Assembly: GCA_035222895.1 (NCBI GenBank)
Contig: JAVYIG010007941.1
Coordinates: 1-64,000, forward strand
Reading direction: 5' to 3'
Source: Strongylocentrotus droebachiensis
Lineage: Eukaryota; Echinodermata; Echinoidea; Camarodonta; Strongylocentrotidae
DNA length: 64,000 bases
Part shown: piece after piece, positions 22,695 to 35,689 of the stretch
Layout of the letters: every line of letters starts with the position of its first letter
How positions within the stretch are numbered: the stretch's first letter is position 1
Notes under the pieces: model-generated
What the model was told of the DNA's origin: nothing
The model's input: the letters and a program-made list of their open reading frames with translations, nothing else
The model's database searches: none
Made by a program: the position numbers and the translations under genes

Positions 22695-25600
22695 GTAAGT
22701 ATGCATTACCAGTAGACCAGAGTATATATTTCTTTCTAATTCTTCAACATGTATTTTTTTTTTGGTACTGTCTGATCGGGCACTGGGTATTGCAGCTCGA
22801 ACGCACAGCCGTTGTACTGGGTGGCGCAGCCCCGGGCTGAGCCGGCCGTGGTCGCGTGCGGTCCTGCCTCCTAGCTGGTACCTGATTTTGGTCTGTGCAT
22901 GCTGTGTCTAAGTTAAAACTAGGTCTACAGCAGTACAGCTTTTTCTTTGATCTTGAATCAACATTGTATAGCATTTATATATTTACTCCATCTGATCTAG
23001 ATTCTAGGCTACTGACTAGACTCTAACTTAGAGTCTAGGCCTACATGTATACTGTATGATAATTAAAAGACTGCCGAAATCGGAAGACTTCCGAATTCTG
23101 AGTTTGCCCGAAATGATATGAGATAGGGAGAATAAATAAATCCTCTTTATTTATTTTTTTTCCTACAGGTGTTTTTTGTTTTTGTTTTTTATTTGACTCA
23201 AATCATTAAGAACAAAGCTAGATCCTACAATGTATAGAGGGGTCTACATCTAACTTAGATATAGATAGAAAAGACTGAAGTAAAAATGCGATTGTCATGT
23301 ATTCTGTATGGATTGAATCACACCTAGTTAATCATCGGTGTATTGATAATTGATAATTTTTTACCAAAAGTGGAATTTACCATATCTTTTTCTTTCCATT
23401 TAGATTGTGGCATTGACTTATCAGCATTCAAGCTGCTTGATGCAAGTCTTGTGAAGGACGTGATCCCGCAGTTGGGTCCAAGACTTAAATTCATTAACCG
23501 TTTTGATAACTGGAAGAGAAAGGTTAGTAAGCAGCCATAAGATATTCCTGGAAAGAAAATGTTTTCGTGTTGCAAATGTGTGAAATCATTTGAAAAAAGT
23601 GGGGATCTATGGAACCATTTAAAGATCTTCCAGTGAGGATCTAGCATCTCCTCAGATGAATTATGGTATGCACTTACAGATGTTACCAATAATTTCCAAA
23701 GCAACCTGTTGAATTTTTACTGGTCCAGTTCAACTGGAACAGTATTATTTTGTTCCAATTTCCAGAGTTACCAGTTGAATTTTTACTGGTGTAACTGGTC
23801 CAGTTGATTCCGGTTCTCCTTTTGGATAGTCAAGCAGGCTTAAAAAATACTTGCCCAGTAGCAAAATTTGTTCCCGGGGTTCAAGCTAAGTAGTAAATAA
23901 CCATTGTTATATGTAGATTGTGTTAATTTTCATAGTTTGGCCGCCATGGGCATGTTTATAGCAAAACTTAGAGAAAGGGATCCGACTTTCTTTGCATTTT
24001 TCGAGTTGAATGTAATTTTGTATTTCCTTTTTGTCCCATTGAAGTACTAATTTCTTTGGTTGGGGTCTGGCAAATGCATGTTATAGCAAAATCAGCTCTT
24101 CTTGAAGGGAGTAAATGCTGGTAATGTGACACTCTTTTCAACTACAGGTAATTTGGCTATGTTGAATCTTTTGGGACCATAGAAATCTGTTTTGCTTAGG
24201 AGAAATTTAACCTAGAAGAGTATACATTAACACATGTTTGCATAATCTGGTCTTAAAGATTGCTTTGACTTGGGCGAATATTTGACGTATGAAAGGTCGA
24301 CTAATCAGGTTTAACTGTATTAAAAAATAAGTCAAATACTACCTGGTAAAACCTTGTTTACTTTGATACTAATTAGCAGCCAAATTAAATTTTAATGCTG
24401 CCTGATAAAACATACAGCTTAAAGTTAGAAAAATACTAGGATGAACAGGAGGTTCATCCATTTTAACTCGGGCTTGATTTGATAATGATTGATATCTTAA
24501 GAGTTCCATTATTATTGATCAGATCTTGCAGACATGAAAGTCATCACTGAATGGTTGAAAAGTCATAACACCCCCCAAAAAGATGTTGTGGCCAAAATGC
24601 AGCTGACATCAGCATATAGAAAGGACTTTGTACATTCAACACTGCCGGGAAGTTCCAGGAAAAAGCCTTGTCTGGCTGAAGTGCTGGATGAGTTTCCACA
24701 TCTCCTTTCCCCTGGAATGGTAAGTAAATGTTTCATTACCTTTGTTAACTGTCATTACGGTTTAATAAGCAGGTCCCTTATCTAACGAAATCAAGATGAA
24801 GGATATTAATACAGTCGGTTATAGATCTATGTATGTGATATACGCATGTACACATAAAAATAACGGCTTTTTCTGTTATATCTACATGGAGCATTCAACA
24901 AAAAAAAAAAAAATACCTGCACACATTCTGAAAATGACATTGTATGAAGAACTCCTCAAGAATCGTCCAGTGAAGTGGTTAGAAAAGTAGGTTAGGGTCT
25001 TTTTTTTTATTTCACCCACTTTATTAATTGTCCAGACATGTTATCTATATTTTCTTTTTTATCTTTTTTTTTAAAATTTCATTCCCAGAGGAATTCCATG
25101 ATTCAAAATGTTACATTTAAGCAAATTTGACTGGGATAAATTTTGATAAAGTTTATTCAATATCTATTTAATTAGAAGTCCTAATCTTGTAAATATGCAT
25201 TCACCCACCCAAGTATTTGCTGGATCACATTGCAGACTGTGCACGACTTGTTTTACTTGTACTGTTCTTATGATTTTCATGTCAAATTGATGCAGGCCAA
25301 TACATGGCCAAAAGAAGAAAAAAAATACACCCATAAAAAAAAGACAATGAGATATCCATGCTATAGATTTTATCTTTCTGATTCATAGATTGAGCAAGAC
25401 TACGAAATGCTGTTTTCGGGGAGAGGAAAGCACCTCTATACAAAGTGGCCGGTGGTGTCTGCATGCATCCTAGAATATGCAAACCGAGTAAGCCCAGGGT
25501 GGAAGGCCAGATTTAACATTCAGCATAGAAAAGACACAGACTTCAGTCAAGGTATGATATTGTTTACAGATATAGTAAGCAAATTGGCAAATAATTGTAC

Positions 25601-26377
25601 TGCTCGCTTCACCATCACCCAAAGTTTTTCTGTAGTTCTTATTGTGTTATGAAGAAAATCTATGATTGAGTAGTTTGTACCAAAATAAACAAGTTTTCAG
25701 ATTAAATCTTATTCACATTATGTTTGAAGAAGGAACAAATAACAAACCCATATATACATCGGAAGGGGGGAGGGGTTAATTTTAGCTGGAGATATTTCTA
25801 CTTATTTTTGCAACTTTCCAAGACACAATATCACTATTGTTTCTTTCCATACCCAGGAATAACTAAGTTGGTCGATAACAATGTCACTGTATATTTAAAG
25901 ATTAGATTTAATGGTCAGTCAAATAAGTAATAATACCCCCTGGATAATTTCTGATGCACCTAACATTACATTTCAACTGTACTTCAGCATATGAGAGTGT
26001 GTTACAAGCAATTATTATGCACATTTCATGGTGGCAATTTTTTTTCTTTTCTTTCATGTCAGGAGGGGACCAATGTAGAGGCATACAAATCTTCGCATGG
26101 GAGGAACCAACCTTTCATCCTAGCCCTAGGAGGACACTTCTGCAATCCAGCTCAGACTTTTGTTGTATTGGAGCACCACGTTCTTGAGCAGAAGAGTCTC
26201 GTTGCAGCTGTAGATTTGTGCTACAAGATCTTTCAGATCTTCGATCTACAGTATCCATGCCAGGCAAGAGCAATGTGGGTCGTGATGGACACCATTGCTT
26301 TTGATGTCAAACCAGGAGCTCAAGAGTCTGGTGCAGTGAGAGCCTTCAGGGCATATTACCATTTCAACCAGAAATGA
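22618..26377 (+). CDS. SAM-domain protein, SAMD3-like family
   Basis: Plus-strand exons: 22618-22694, 23404-23526, 24532-24719, 25389-25551 and 26063-26377 (TGA at 26375-26377), with a possible extra exon at 25857-25913. Exons 1-2 encode a sterile alpha motif domain (VASLLRKWELTDQIVNFR, then CGIDLSAFKLLD and IPQLGPRLKFI). The last exon (GTNVEAYK, PFILALGG, LVAAVDLCYKIFQIFDLQYP) resembles the C-terminal domain of multicopy SAMD3-like proteins of fish and marine invertebrates, whose function is unknown to me. The start codon is not found: the frame is closed upstream at 22607. Phases fit except into the last exon (phase 1 out, phase 0 in). It may be a recently broken copy or lack one small exon in my model. 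Confidence 0.62.
23404..23526 (+). CDS. SAM gene exon 2 (SAM helices 3-5)
   Basis: Acceptor CATTTAG|ATTGTGG, donor GTTA|GTAAGC, 123 bp, phase 1 to 1. An alternative donor AAAG|GTTAGT four bases upstream would break the phase with exon 3. Carries the conserved GIDLSAFKLLD and PRLKFINRF motifs. Confidence 0.7.
24532..24719 (+). CDS. SAM gene exon 3
   Basis: Acceptor CTTGCAG|ACATGAAAG (an alternative AG lies nine bases upstream, in the same frame), donor GGAATG|GTAAGT, ending phase 0. Encodes a linker with YRKDFVHSTLPGSSRKKP and FPHLLSPGM. Confidence 0.65.
25389..25551 (+). CDS. SAM gene exon 4
   Basis: Acceptor TTCATAG|ATTGAGC, donor TCAAG|GTATGA, phase 0 to 1. Encodes FSGRGKHLYTKWPVVSACIL and following, a well-behaved open exon. 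Confidence 0.68.
26063..26377 (+). CDS. SAM gene last exon
   Basis: Pyrimidine tract then GTCAG|GAGGGGACC. 104 codons open in phase 0 to TGA. The frame is fixed by family-like motifs (LALGG, VAAVDLCYKIF). The entry phase disagrees with the phase-1 donors at 25551 and 25913. Confidence 0.68.
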   Translation, partial: EGTNVEAYKSSHGRNQPFILALGGHFCNPAQTFVVLEHHVLEQKSLVAAVDLCYKIFQIFDLQYPCQARAMWVVMDTIAFDVKPGAQESGAVRAFRAYYHFNQK

Positions 26378-26427
26378 AGCCTTGGAATGTGTTGTTCTAT
26401 CAACAGGCCTTTTGATATTGAAATGAT

Positions 26428-27185
26428 CACTTAGAAAATTGTCATTAAAAAGAAAACAGATTTATGAACCCCAAACTATTATACTATTTTGAAAGAGTAA
26501 CTCCTCCCACATCTTCGGTACCATTTTTGTGTGGTATGTGTTTACGCTTGGATGAACATAGCACATTGATCAAAAGATGTAAAAAGTGTCAAAGTAGGGG
26601 TGTAGTTGAAATAACCCCCCCAAAAAAAAAACCCCACACATATCAAACTGGTGTAACTTTTTAACGGAACAGTATTGAGCAAAATAACTTAAAAGAAGTG
26701 TTCTTACACCTAACAACTACATTCTGTGTAAAAATGAGATAGATCCGTGGAGCCATTCACGAGTGAGCACACGTCAAAGAAAACAATGATCACTTTTCAA
26801 GAGTATCAAGAGTCCTTTTTATGTCTATAAGTGACCATTTTCTCTTTGATGTGTGCTCACTCATAGAATACTTGATAGATCAATCTAATTTTTACACAGA
26901 ATTTAGTCGATAGGTGTAACAGCACTCTTGCTAAGTTACTTTGCTCAAAACCTTTTCGTTAAAATGTTATGCCACTTTGATCAGGATGGAGTTGCTTTTT
27001 TGTTGTTTTGATTTTTTGGAAAAAGTCAAATTATACATGTTCGCAAACAATGCACCATGTTTAACCAAGCGTAAACACATTCCACATTAAATGGTGACGA
27101 AGATGCGGGAAAAGTTACTCTTCCAAAATATGTATAATTTGGGGTTCATAAATTGGTTTTCTTTATAATGAAAATTGTTTAAGTG
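26428..27185. mobile_element. Palindromic fold-back MITE just after the SAM gene
   Basis: About 760 bp whose halves are inverted copies. CACTTAGAAAATTGTCATTA at the left is matched by its diverged complement at the right, and TTTATGAACCCCAAA and GTGTTTACGCTTGG recur inverted inside. It lies 50 bp after the stop codon, probably in the 3' UTR. No coding sequence. Confidence 0.7.
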
Positions 27186-28845
27186 TTTAGTTTTTTTTTA
27201 TTCACTTGGTAATGCAGCACAGTTTTTAGATTTACAATTCCTGTTGTTATCTTAGGATTTTAATAACATCATATTCATGTTCTTTGGAAAAACCAATCAT
27301 ACAGAAAGATGCTTTGCAATGTGCTCTCCATTGTTCTCTCAAATAATCAACAACTCTTCGAATTTGTAACATTTTGAATTAGCATTGGTTTTTATATAAG
27401 GGCAACTCTTGTGTTGCATATTGTCCTGGGCATGTTTCATTGTTATAGTTATATGCAGCCAAAACGTTAACAGCATATATTGAGATTTTTATTGTGAACC
27501 AAATTCATGGCTTATGTACATGCCATTTTCTGTATTTGTTAATTATATATATGCCAATACAACAAAATTCACATTCCCATGTGGCCAGGACTACTTCACA
27601 CTAATGGGGCAAACATCATGGTTTTTGCGAAACCCATAAACTGGCACTGGTATGAAGCCATTCTACTAATTCTGAGTGGATATTGGGTGTGAGTGCATGA
27701 GTGAAAATGCCAGAATAATAGTGACCACGGTTTCTATCAGCTACATTTTTAGTGTTTTTCTTCTTGTAAAAACAATGAGAAATTACATGGAACAGATGCT
27801 TTAGCCTTCTTCAATTTTGACACAAAATTGCACACTCTTTCATGCTGTGAAAATTTGTTAGAATCAGCTTGAATATGAAAATTTTTGAAAAATGGAAGAT
27901 TAAAAAAAATTGTATTTTTTCTGTCCTAAGCGTGTTAAGTGTTAAAGAACAAGAGCCATTTTTTCTTGTTTGCTCTGCAGATTATTGAAGTTCTTTTGAG
28001 GTCAAATTTTAGAGGGTAGACTATAATCATCTGATCATTATCTCTAATTGCTAAATACAAAAGTGTCTTATTTTTCTAATTATGCAACTACCTTTTACTT
28101 CTTGTTTCTACAATAATAAATGTTGGGCTTCTTTTTTTCTCTCTTCTTTTTTTTTTAGGCTGAATTTCCTTAGATTTTTTAATGTTCTGTGTTTTGATAT
28201 GCATTGAATATTTGCTTTCTTGTTGTAAGATGAAGAAATTAAAAGATCTTTTTGTAAACTACACACATTATCTGCTTTGTAACGTTGTATGGAGTCTTTT
28301 TCAGATATGTTTTTTTTTTAATTTGGACAATTATATACTGGCATATTCCACTTTTCTATGAGTTTCATGCATACTGGTTTTGAGGCTCTATTTATATGCA
28401 TAATTTCATAACATAACATCATTCCGTCTTGGCCTTGGAGTTCATTTTCAGCAGAGTTTAAAGATATGTCCTGTAAAAAGGAACATTGGGGTCCATGATG
28501 ACATTACCAAATAAAAATTGATTTACATAATGAATTGCTAATTTATGACTAAAATGACGTTTACACATGACACATATGAAAAAGGACACATGGTCAAATT
28601 TGATGTAAAACATAAATTAAACCACAAGGAGCATTGTGAAAGGAGTTTTCTGGCCTTATTTTAGTAAAAAGAAAATTACCTGAAATTTGAGTAAAACACA
28701 CTTTACTATTCACTGAGTAAAACAAACCTCAATAATGGGTAAAATATTACCCATCTAGTTGATTAAAAACCTTTACTCAATTCTGACCATGTGCCCATAC
28801 GACTTCATTTTGAGTAAAATTTTACTCAATATTTCTTAGAGTGTA

Positions 28846-31800
28846 GTGATATCGTTATCTTCTGTTTAAATATTCCTTTCGTATAGTAAGTTTGTATTAT
28901 TTCAAAGATTTCTTTAATTTCCATTTAAATCTAAATTCAGCAAATATCAATTGTTTTATAACAAATGCCACTCTTCCAAAGTATTACTCAGAAGTTATTT
29001 TTAATCATGTTTGTTTTGTATGTGACTTGAACCAAACATCATTTTAATGAAATGACAGAAATGTATTCAAATAGGAAACGATTTACCAAAATTGTAGTTA
29101 TTTTTTATTATCTTTTTTCCTGATACATGTATGTGCATTGTAATTCCGATTTTTGTTTTTATACTATACAATCTTTGTACTGATTATCTGTTAAACATTA
29201 TGTCATTTCAGCCATCCGGATGCAAACAAATGATTAAAGTGAATACGGAATCTTGAATCTTGAAGTATTAATTTTGATGATAATTACAAAGAAAATATAG
29301 TAAATGAAAGAAGAAGAAGAGGAAGAGCAATCATAGTAAAAGCAGTAATAATCATGATAATGATGATAGTGATTACGACAATAATGGTAATTCAAAACAT
29401 TACCATTGACGGAATTAAAGGAGTTTCATATCCATTTATCCGACAAACACAAATCAGGCAGAGACTTTTAATTGTGAGTGTGTTTTTATTCATTCAGAAG
29501 AATGGTACCTGTCGGAATATAGTTGAGAATTAAGAGTATATCAAGAGTGTTACTTTACAGAAAATATGCAATAATATAATTGGTTATAATATATCCAGCA
29601 ATGCATGAAATAAATGCGCCAATTTATTATGCAAAAAGGGCACTTTGTCTCTCTCTCTCTCTCTCTCTCTTTCTTTTTGAATATATATATTGTCCTCTCT
29701 TAGTATCATGTGTCTTAAGTCTTACCACTTGTATCTGTTATCTTAATACTTTAATGATTTATTTAAATTCACATTAATTAAGTACATTGTACATGAAAGT
29801 AGCTATGCATCTTTACATGTATGTAAAGTGGCCTAACTATTTTGTTCATTGTGTATACATGAATGTAATTGCACGTTGTGCCATACCAAATGTTCATGCG
29901 AATTTCCTTTATATATACTATTATTTGCAATGGATAAAAGGGACTTTTCCTTTTGATTACTTGTATTTTTTACTAAAATAAAAGGGAAAAATATGTATTT
30001 GGGAAAATATATCCGTTTATACAACTATAAATAAATCACATACAGTTGTATATATGTTCAATTGTATGCACAAACCATATTAAAATACTTTTAAACTTGA
30101 GATTAAAGTAAATAAAGATAATGATTATAATATCTACTTCATCGTGCTTTTAATTTATTGATGGTCGTTGTCGACAAAATATATCTTCATGCATGATTTG
30201 ATGTGATTGTATCATTTCATGTATTGTTGGTTTCGCTTTGAATTTACATATATCAAAACCCAGCAGCCCCAATTCGTAACCACAAGGACATTCAGTGGCG
30301 TATTAATATGGTGCGAGAAAGTGGAGGGGTAGGGATAAATCGAAACCAGGCCCCGATATTCCTTGCGCGTACACAAACACAACTATATTGGAGATGGATG
30401 TGAAATAATAATTTAAAACAATTGAAGATGTTCTTAACCTATCTGAAATATTTTGAAAGAAATTTCAAAAACAATACTTTTCACTAAAATATCACATATA
30501 GCAATGTATACAAACAGATTGTTTGTGTACATATATAATGTATACACCAATTCCCCAAATTTCCCTCCGCTTTCTATTGGCTAACGGATAACCGCTATGA
30601 AGAAAATGAAGAATACCGTGAAAAGAACGTACAGGGACGTTAAGAAAGACTTGCAAGACCTCATTCATGCGAGCGGACTCGGTTGCATCGAGAAGTCTAC
30701 TAACAAGCCGTTTTTCCAGAGTGTATTGTAAAGTTTATTTGTAGAAGTTATATATTCATCTTATTTCAAATATGTTATTTCCAAACGCAATTATGTATAC
30801 CCCACTCTCCTTGATCTACCTCCGTGGGGCAGGCACTATAAACGAAATAGACAAGTGGACATGACAAAACATAAATTCTACTTTTAGTACACAATAAGGT
30901 GCTTAAAACTGTCACTCCACTTACATAAATGGGTACTTATCGTTTTATTCTCGCAAACCAGTTTCTGATACAATAATGAGCTACAAACGTTTGTGCTATT
31001 AACAATTTACCTGTCAAACGCATACCCTGGACGTCATAAGTAAATTCAAGTGTTATTATGAACAGAAAACTAAATTCAAACATTTTATACACTTCCTCAT
31101 TCGGATCTTCCACACAATTGATTTTATGTTGCGTCGTTTCAAGTTACTTCATTCTCAATTGTTCATGAATTATTTCCATATTTTGATATGTACATCGGAC
31201 TATAGTTCTTTAAAAATGTGAAAATGAAATTGCAATTATGTACCACTCTGTTGTTAAACTTTATTTTTGTAAAATCCATTAAGTATTCTGTTGTGAGGTA
31301 TTATTATTTCTATCTTAGATATCTTCTAGTGATTGCCTTATTAATTAACACATTGTTATCATGAATAGTACACATACAATAAAGTAATATACATTTAATT
31401 GTATTCATTGCTATTTTTTGTGATTAGAACAAATGTTTACATATTATCAGATTCCAAGAAGAGTGTGAAATTTGAAATCAAAATACACACACACCCCTAC
31501 AAATTAAACACATGTACAATTTGCATTTATACTATTTTCATCATAACTATGATCGAAATTAAGTGTTTTCCATTAGGTGCAGAGAAAGGATGTCAGACAT
31601 ATTAGTAGAATTAATATAAATAAAAAGTTCATACATTGTGTTAATACCTGTACATGTCATATTTCTATAATTGTAATCATAACTATGATGGAATGTTGTG
31701 TTTGTATTGCGTACAAAGAAAGTGTGTAAAACATAATAGTAAAATGTACTCAAACCAAATTTAATCTTTGCTTCATGCACTTACACTTACAATTCATATC

Positions 31801-32147
31801 ATTTGTAGCATTACTATAATAAAGTATTTTGTAAATGCCTAGGTCAGAAGTGTAACATAGCAGTGAAAGTGATACGAACAATTTTCTTTTAAAATCGATT
31901 AGAGTAATGAGGTAACTAATAAACACTTTAAATTATTTTGTTTACGGTTACGTTATCATCACATCATCATAGCGATCAGTGTTTTCGTTAACAATGTTTT
32001 GAATAGCCGTACTAATTCATATCATTTGCATCATTGTTATGATTAAGATACATTTCGTACATTGTGTTCGTTACTGATCATACTGATAATAATGATAACG
32101 TGGTAGTTAACATTGATTTTACAAAATGACACTTACATTCCCTCTAT
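28846..32147. other. AT-rich intergenic and 3' flank of receptor gene 2
   Basis: No gene supported. From about 30880 onward it is collinear with 49880-50972, the 3' flank of gene 1, so this part belongs to the receptor duplication unit and may hold its 3' UTR. A (CT)n run lies at about 29647-29672. Confidence 0.55.
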
Positions 32148-32789
32148 TTAGAGGTAAGTTGTAAGCACATCATCAGGACCATCATCATGATCATTAACAA
32201 TGTGGCGATCTGTACTAATTTCGCAATAAGTTGACGCACCTTCAGTGTTAACATAAGTAGGCTCCTCCGTCAGAATGGAATGTGCCCTCACTTGCTTGCG
32301 GACGAGAGTGGGGCTAACGTTAAGTACAGCATCATGATCATCATCAACTGAGGTGGTAGTGGGATTGGAGACCTGTTGGGTATTACTAGCTGTTGATTTG
32401 CACTTTAGTATAGGCTTCATGGCCATGTAGGTATGGGGTACTTCGGAAACATCGGGAATTGCATTTATGATGTCTGATTGGTCAGTGTGATCCTTAACAA
32501 TGTTTTTAATATCTGTACTAATTCCACAATAAGTTGGCCTACCTATGGTGTTGAAATAAGTAAGTTCTTCCTTTAGATTAGAGTGTGCCTTCACTTGTTT
32601 GCGGACAAGAGTGGGGCTAATGTAAAGTGCAGCATCATCATGATCGTCAATTGAGGTGCTGGGATGGGAGACTTGTTGGCTAGTAGTAGATGAGGATTTG
32701 CACTTTAATGCCATATAGGTATGGGGTACTTCGGAAACATCGGGAATTTCGTATGTAGGGTCTGATTGATCGAAGGTCGTGTCCAAAGA
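32148..32789 (-). CDS. Gene 2 cytoplasmic tail exon, two repeated tyrosine modules
   Basis: 642 bp ending TAA at 32150-32148, acceptor GTTTCCAG|TCTTTGG in phase 0. The 213 residues form two similar halves. Each has a [12 protein letters not shown](L/M)K block, a Ser/Thr-rich stretch, SPTLVRKQV, a TY(F/V)NT site and a TYC(G/E)I site. The exon ends TTYL. Acidic and basic residues are mixed and no catalytic domain is present. Confidence 0.85.
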   Translation of the reverse strand, partial: SLDTTFDQSDPTYEIPDVSEVPHTYMALKCKSSSTTSQQVSHPSTSIDDHDDAALYISPTLVRKQVKAHSNLKEELTYFNTIGRPTYCGISTDIKNIVKDHTDQSDIINAIPDVSEVPHTYMAMKPILKCKSTASNTQQVSNPTTTSVDDDHDAVLNVSPTLVRKQVRAHSILTEEPTYVNTEGASTYCEISTDRHIVNDHDDGPDDVLTTYL

Positions 32790-35650
32790 CTGGAAACCCG
32801 AAAGAGAAATATTTACTTGATGAATTAACAAGAAGGAGGTTGCACGGATCCTTCCCATCATCATTTCAAATTAGTTAAAATAAACAAAAACATACATAAA
32901 TAAACTTAAAATAAACAAACAATTACAACCATTAAACACTTTCAAATAAATCTACTGAAAGGAAATTTTAGATTGGTTCATCTCATAAGTTGAAAACATA
33001 ACAATACCATTAGTGCATAATCCAGACATTATTGTTTATACTATAAACAGAGTTTTGAAATGTCCCTAATGGGGCTTAATTCTTTAAAATATTTGCGAAT
33101 ATTTGTGCTCACTAAATATCTGAAGTATTTAAACATTCATATCAAAGGTTAACAAAAAATTGAATTCACCTTAACACCGCTTGTTGATGTTTGCTTGCTG
33201 TTGTGAGATGTTTCATCATCTGGTAGATTTCCAGTGGTCTGTAAAGCTTGAGCTGCTGATCACAGAAGGTAAATTAATTTTGAGGGGTCAATATTATTAT
33301 TAGTCTATACGACCAATTGGTCTTCAGCATTGAAACAACTTATATATTTGTGTCTTTCTTACTTTCGCAATAATTATCCTGCTCAAGAAGTGTCATGTTT
33401 ATTAGGTATAATTATAAATACTCTTCACTTTATAATATCATTATTATGTATAACTATGATATGCGTCAGCCCTATATATATTATTTACTAATGTTAGGAG
33501 GTTCACTGTGCTATTTAGAACCACATGAATTTCATCGCCTTGCTTTTTACGAGGTCCAAATTAAAACGAGACTGTTAGGACTAGAGGTTATATGACTTTA
33601 CAACAGGTTTTTCTCCCTATTCCTTCCAAGATTCAAAGTTTTCGTTACAACGTGGCATCGACAGAAATAAATATCATTATAATAACAGTTACCATTATTA
33701 CAATTATTTTCATTGACAAAATAAATACAATCCGTTATTCCACATTTCTACCATGTGTCATATTCGAATTCATTTTCATTTTCGTTAGAATACAATTGTG
33801 ACAGCTCGTCTCTTCACACAGCCCAACTATATACACGAAGACTTTTTACAACGTTAAAATGACCTACCATCTCTCTTCTTAGAGCAGATAAAACCGCCAA
33901 CAAATGCCAGTACAATTAACAGCATCACCACGCCGGAACATCCAGGTATAACAAGACGCATTTTTGTGTACCATGGTTTCTTCTTAGGTTCTTAAGAGCA
34001 AATGAAATGAAACGACAAATACATTTAACAATCTTATATTTTTACATAATTAATTGATTGCATTTTCTCCCTTGTTTTCTTTTTCTCCAATTGAAATGTG
34101 CTTCCATTACGGTTTCTTATCCCTAATTATAAAGCATTTCTAGGTCAAAATATATAATGACAAAAACAGTGACTTAAATTTGTAAGGGTAAGGATAAATG
34201 TCAACAAGAACTGTATGTTACAGAAAAATCACCATTATAAGAGCTTGGTAAACACAAGCAGGAGAGTTTAAATGTATCAGTGTGTTTTGTGCTACTATAC
34301 TCTAAAGCACTGATGCCAGCATTTTCATATCACAAGTGCAGTATTTTTACAAAAAGATGTAAATACAATCCATGTGTTGTAAGATATATATAATTAAAAG
34401 AAGAATCCATTCTGTATCATGCATTATAATGCCAACGGTGAGCAAAAATCAGTTAACCTTAATACCAATAATCCGCCTGAACCATGAAACTTTCAAGGAT
34501 ACTTCTTTCTATTACACACACAACCATGTATATAACTCATGAGTTAATATCTGGACTAGACTTATGATAACATCAAACGAACTGTGGTGTTATTGATAAA
34601 AGCAAGAGTAGAAACATGTAAATGCCAAACAAAATGTAATGAGCTAGTTATTCCTATCCGGAAAAAAGGTATACATTGATCCAAACAATATATATATACG
34701 ACTGATGACACAAAGATTTGTTTAAAGGTAAAGACCAGTATTGGAAACGCCCACATTTCAAAAAATGAAATGGAAGCTCTTAATACCAATCATGTGAAAG
34801 AATATGTTTTGAATAATACATGATGATAAAAATGTTGACGGAAAACAGCCTACTAATTGATATATTTGGTAAATTAGTGTATCTCTCGCCTGTTGAAAGA
34901 TACAAATGCACATGTCGCGCACGTGTGTGTAGTCCCATATACATCTTTCTGTGTACAGTGATTCTAACTTTATGAAGACTTGGCCAAATTTATTATCATT
35001 TTGATGATTCCAGAACCTTGCAGTACATCTATGTTAGATGATCAACCTTTTCTGATCGATTTCAGAATGTTTCTTTCACAATGCAATCGCATGACCATAA
35101 CTGGTCTTTAGCTTTAACGTCTGTGGGACACTGAAAATAAGGATTTACACCAAACGGGAGTGTTTCTTGAATTTCATAAATATTAAAAATGCATTATTAA
35201 CAAAGCTCCAAATAACCATTCTTGTTAATGTTAACAAACATACGCACACAAACGCCAAACGTGCTATTCACACTTTCTTTGATCTCTTTTAACTTCAAAT
35301 AAGCTCTTCTAAATTTCACTAATTTCACTGAGCAATATTTCTCTTGCAACGTTTTTACTGCTAATAAGTGCCATTGTTCAGTGCAGGCGCGTACGCAGGG
35401 GGGGGGGGGGGGGGTTGGGGGGTTAAACACCCCCCTTTGGGAATTTTTTGTGTGTAAACCCCCCCAAAAAAAAAACCTAAAACCCCCCCCTTTTGGATTT
35501 TTTTTTTTTTTTTTTTTTTTTTTATCATAAAAAAAAAAAAAAAAAAATCCCATAGCCCACCTTAAAAAGGTGACCTTACCCCCCCCCCAACGGAACAAAA
35601 TGTCAAATTTCAAAATTTCGAGACCAAAAAAAAAAAAAAAGTGTCCTCTT

Positions 35651-35689
<39 letters not shown>

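Larger units (their letters stand above)
22206..28843. mobile_element. 6.6 kb segment with CACTCTAA inverted ends enclosing a gene
   Basis: The left end is TA|CACTCTAAATCC and the right end is TTCTTAGAGTG|TA, so both borders carry the inverted CACTCTAA end and a TA dinucleotide. Both subterminal zones (22240-22470 and 28680-28840) are rich in GAGTAAA/TTTACTC motifs. The small MITE at 57724-58555 uses the same kind of terminus. No partner terminus was found close to either end, so the two ends may belong together and carry the SAM-domain gene as cargo. The short terminal match leaves room for two unrelated fragments. No transposase seen. Confidence 0.42.

Noticed and set aside
30598-30735. Small plus-strand frame of about 44 codons beginning MKKMKNTVKRTYRDVKK
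   Set aside because: Less AT-rich than its surroundings but no family, no splice support and no copy at the paralogous position.
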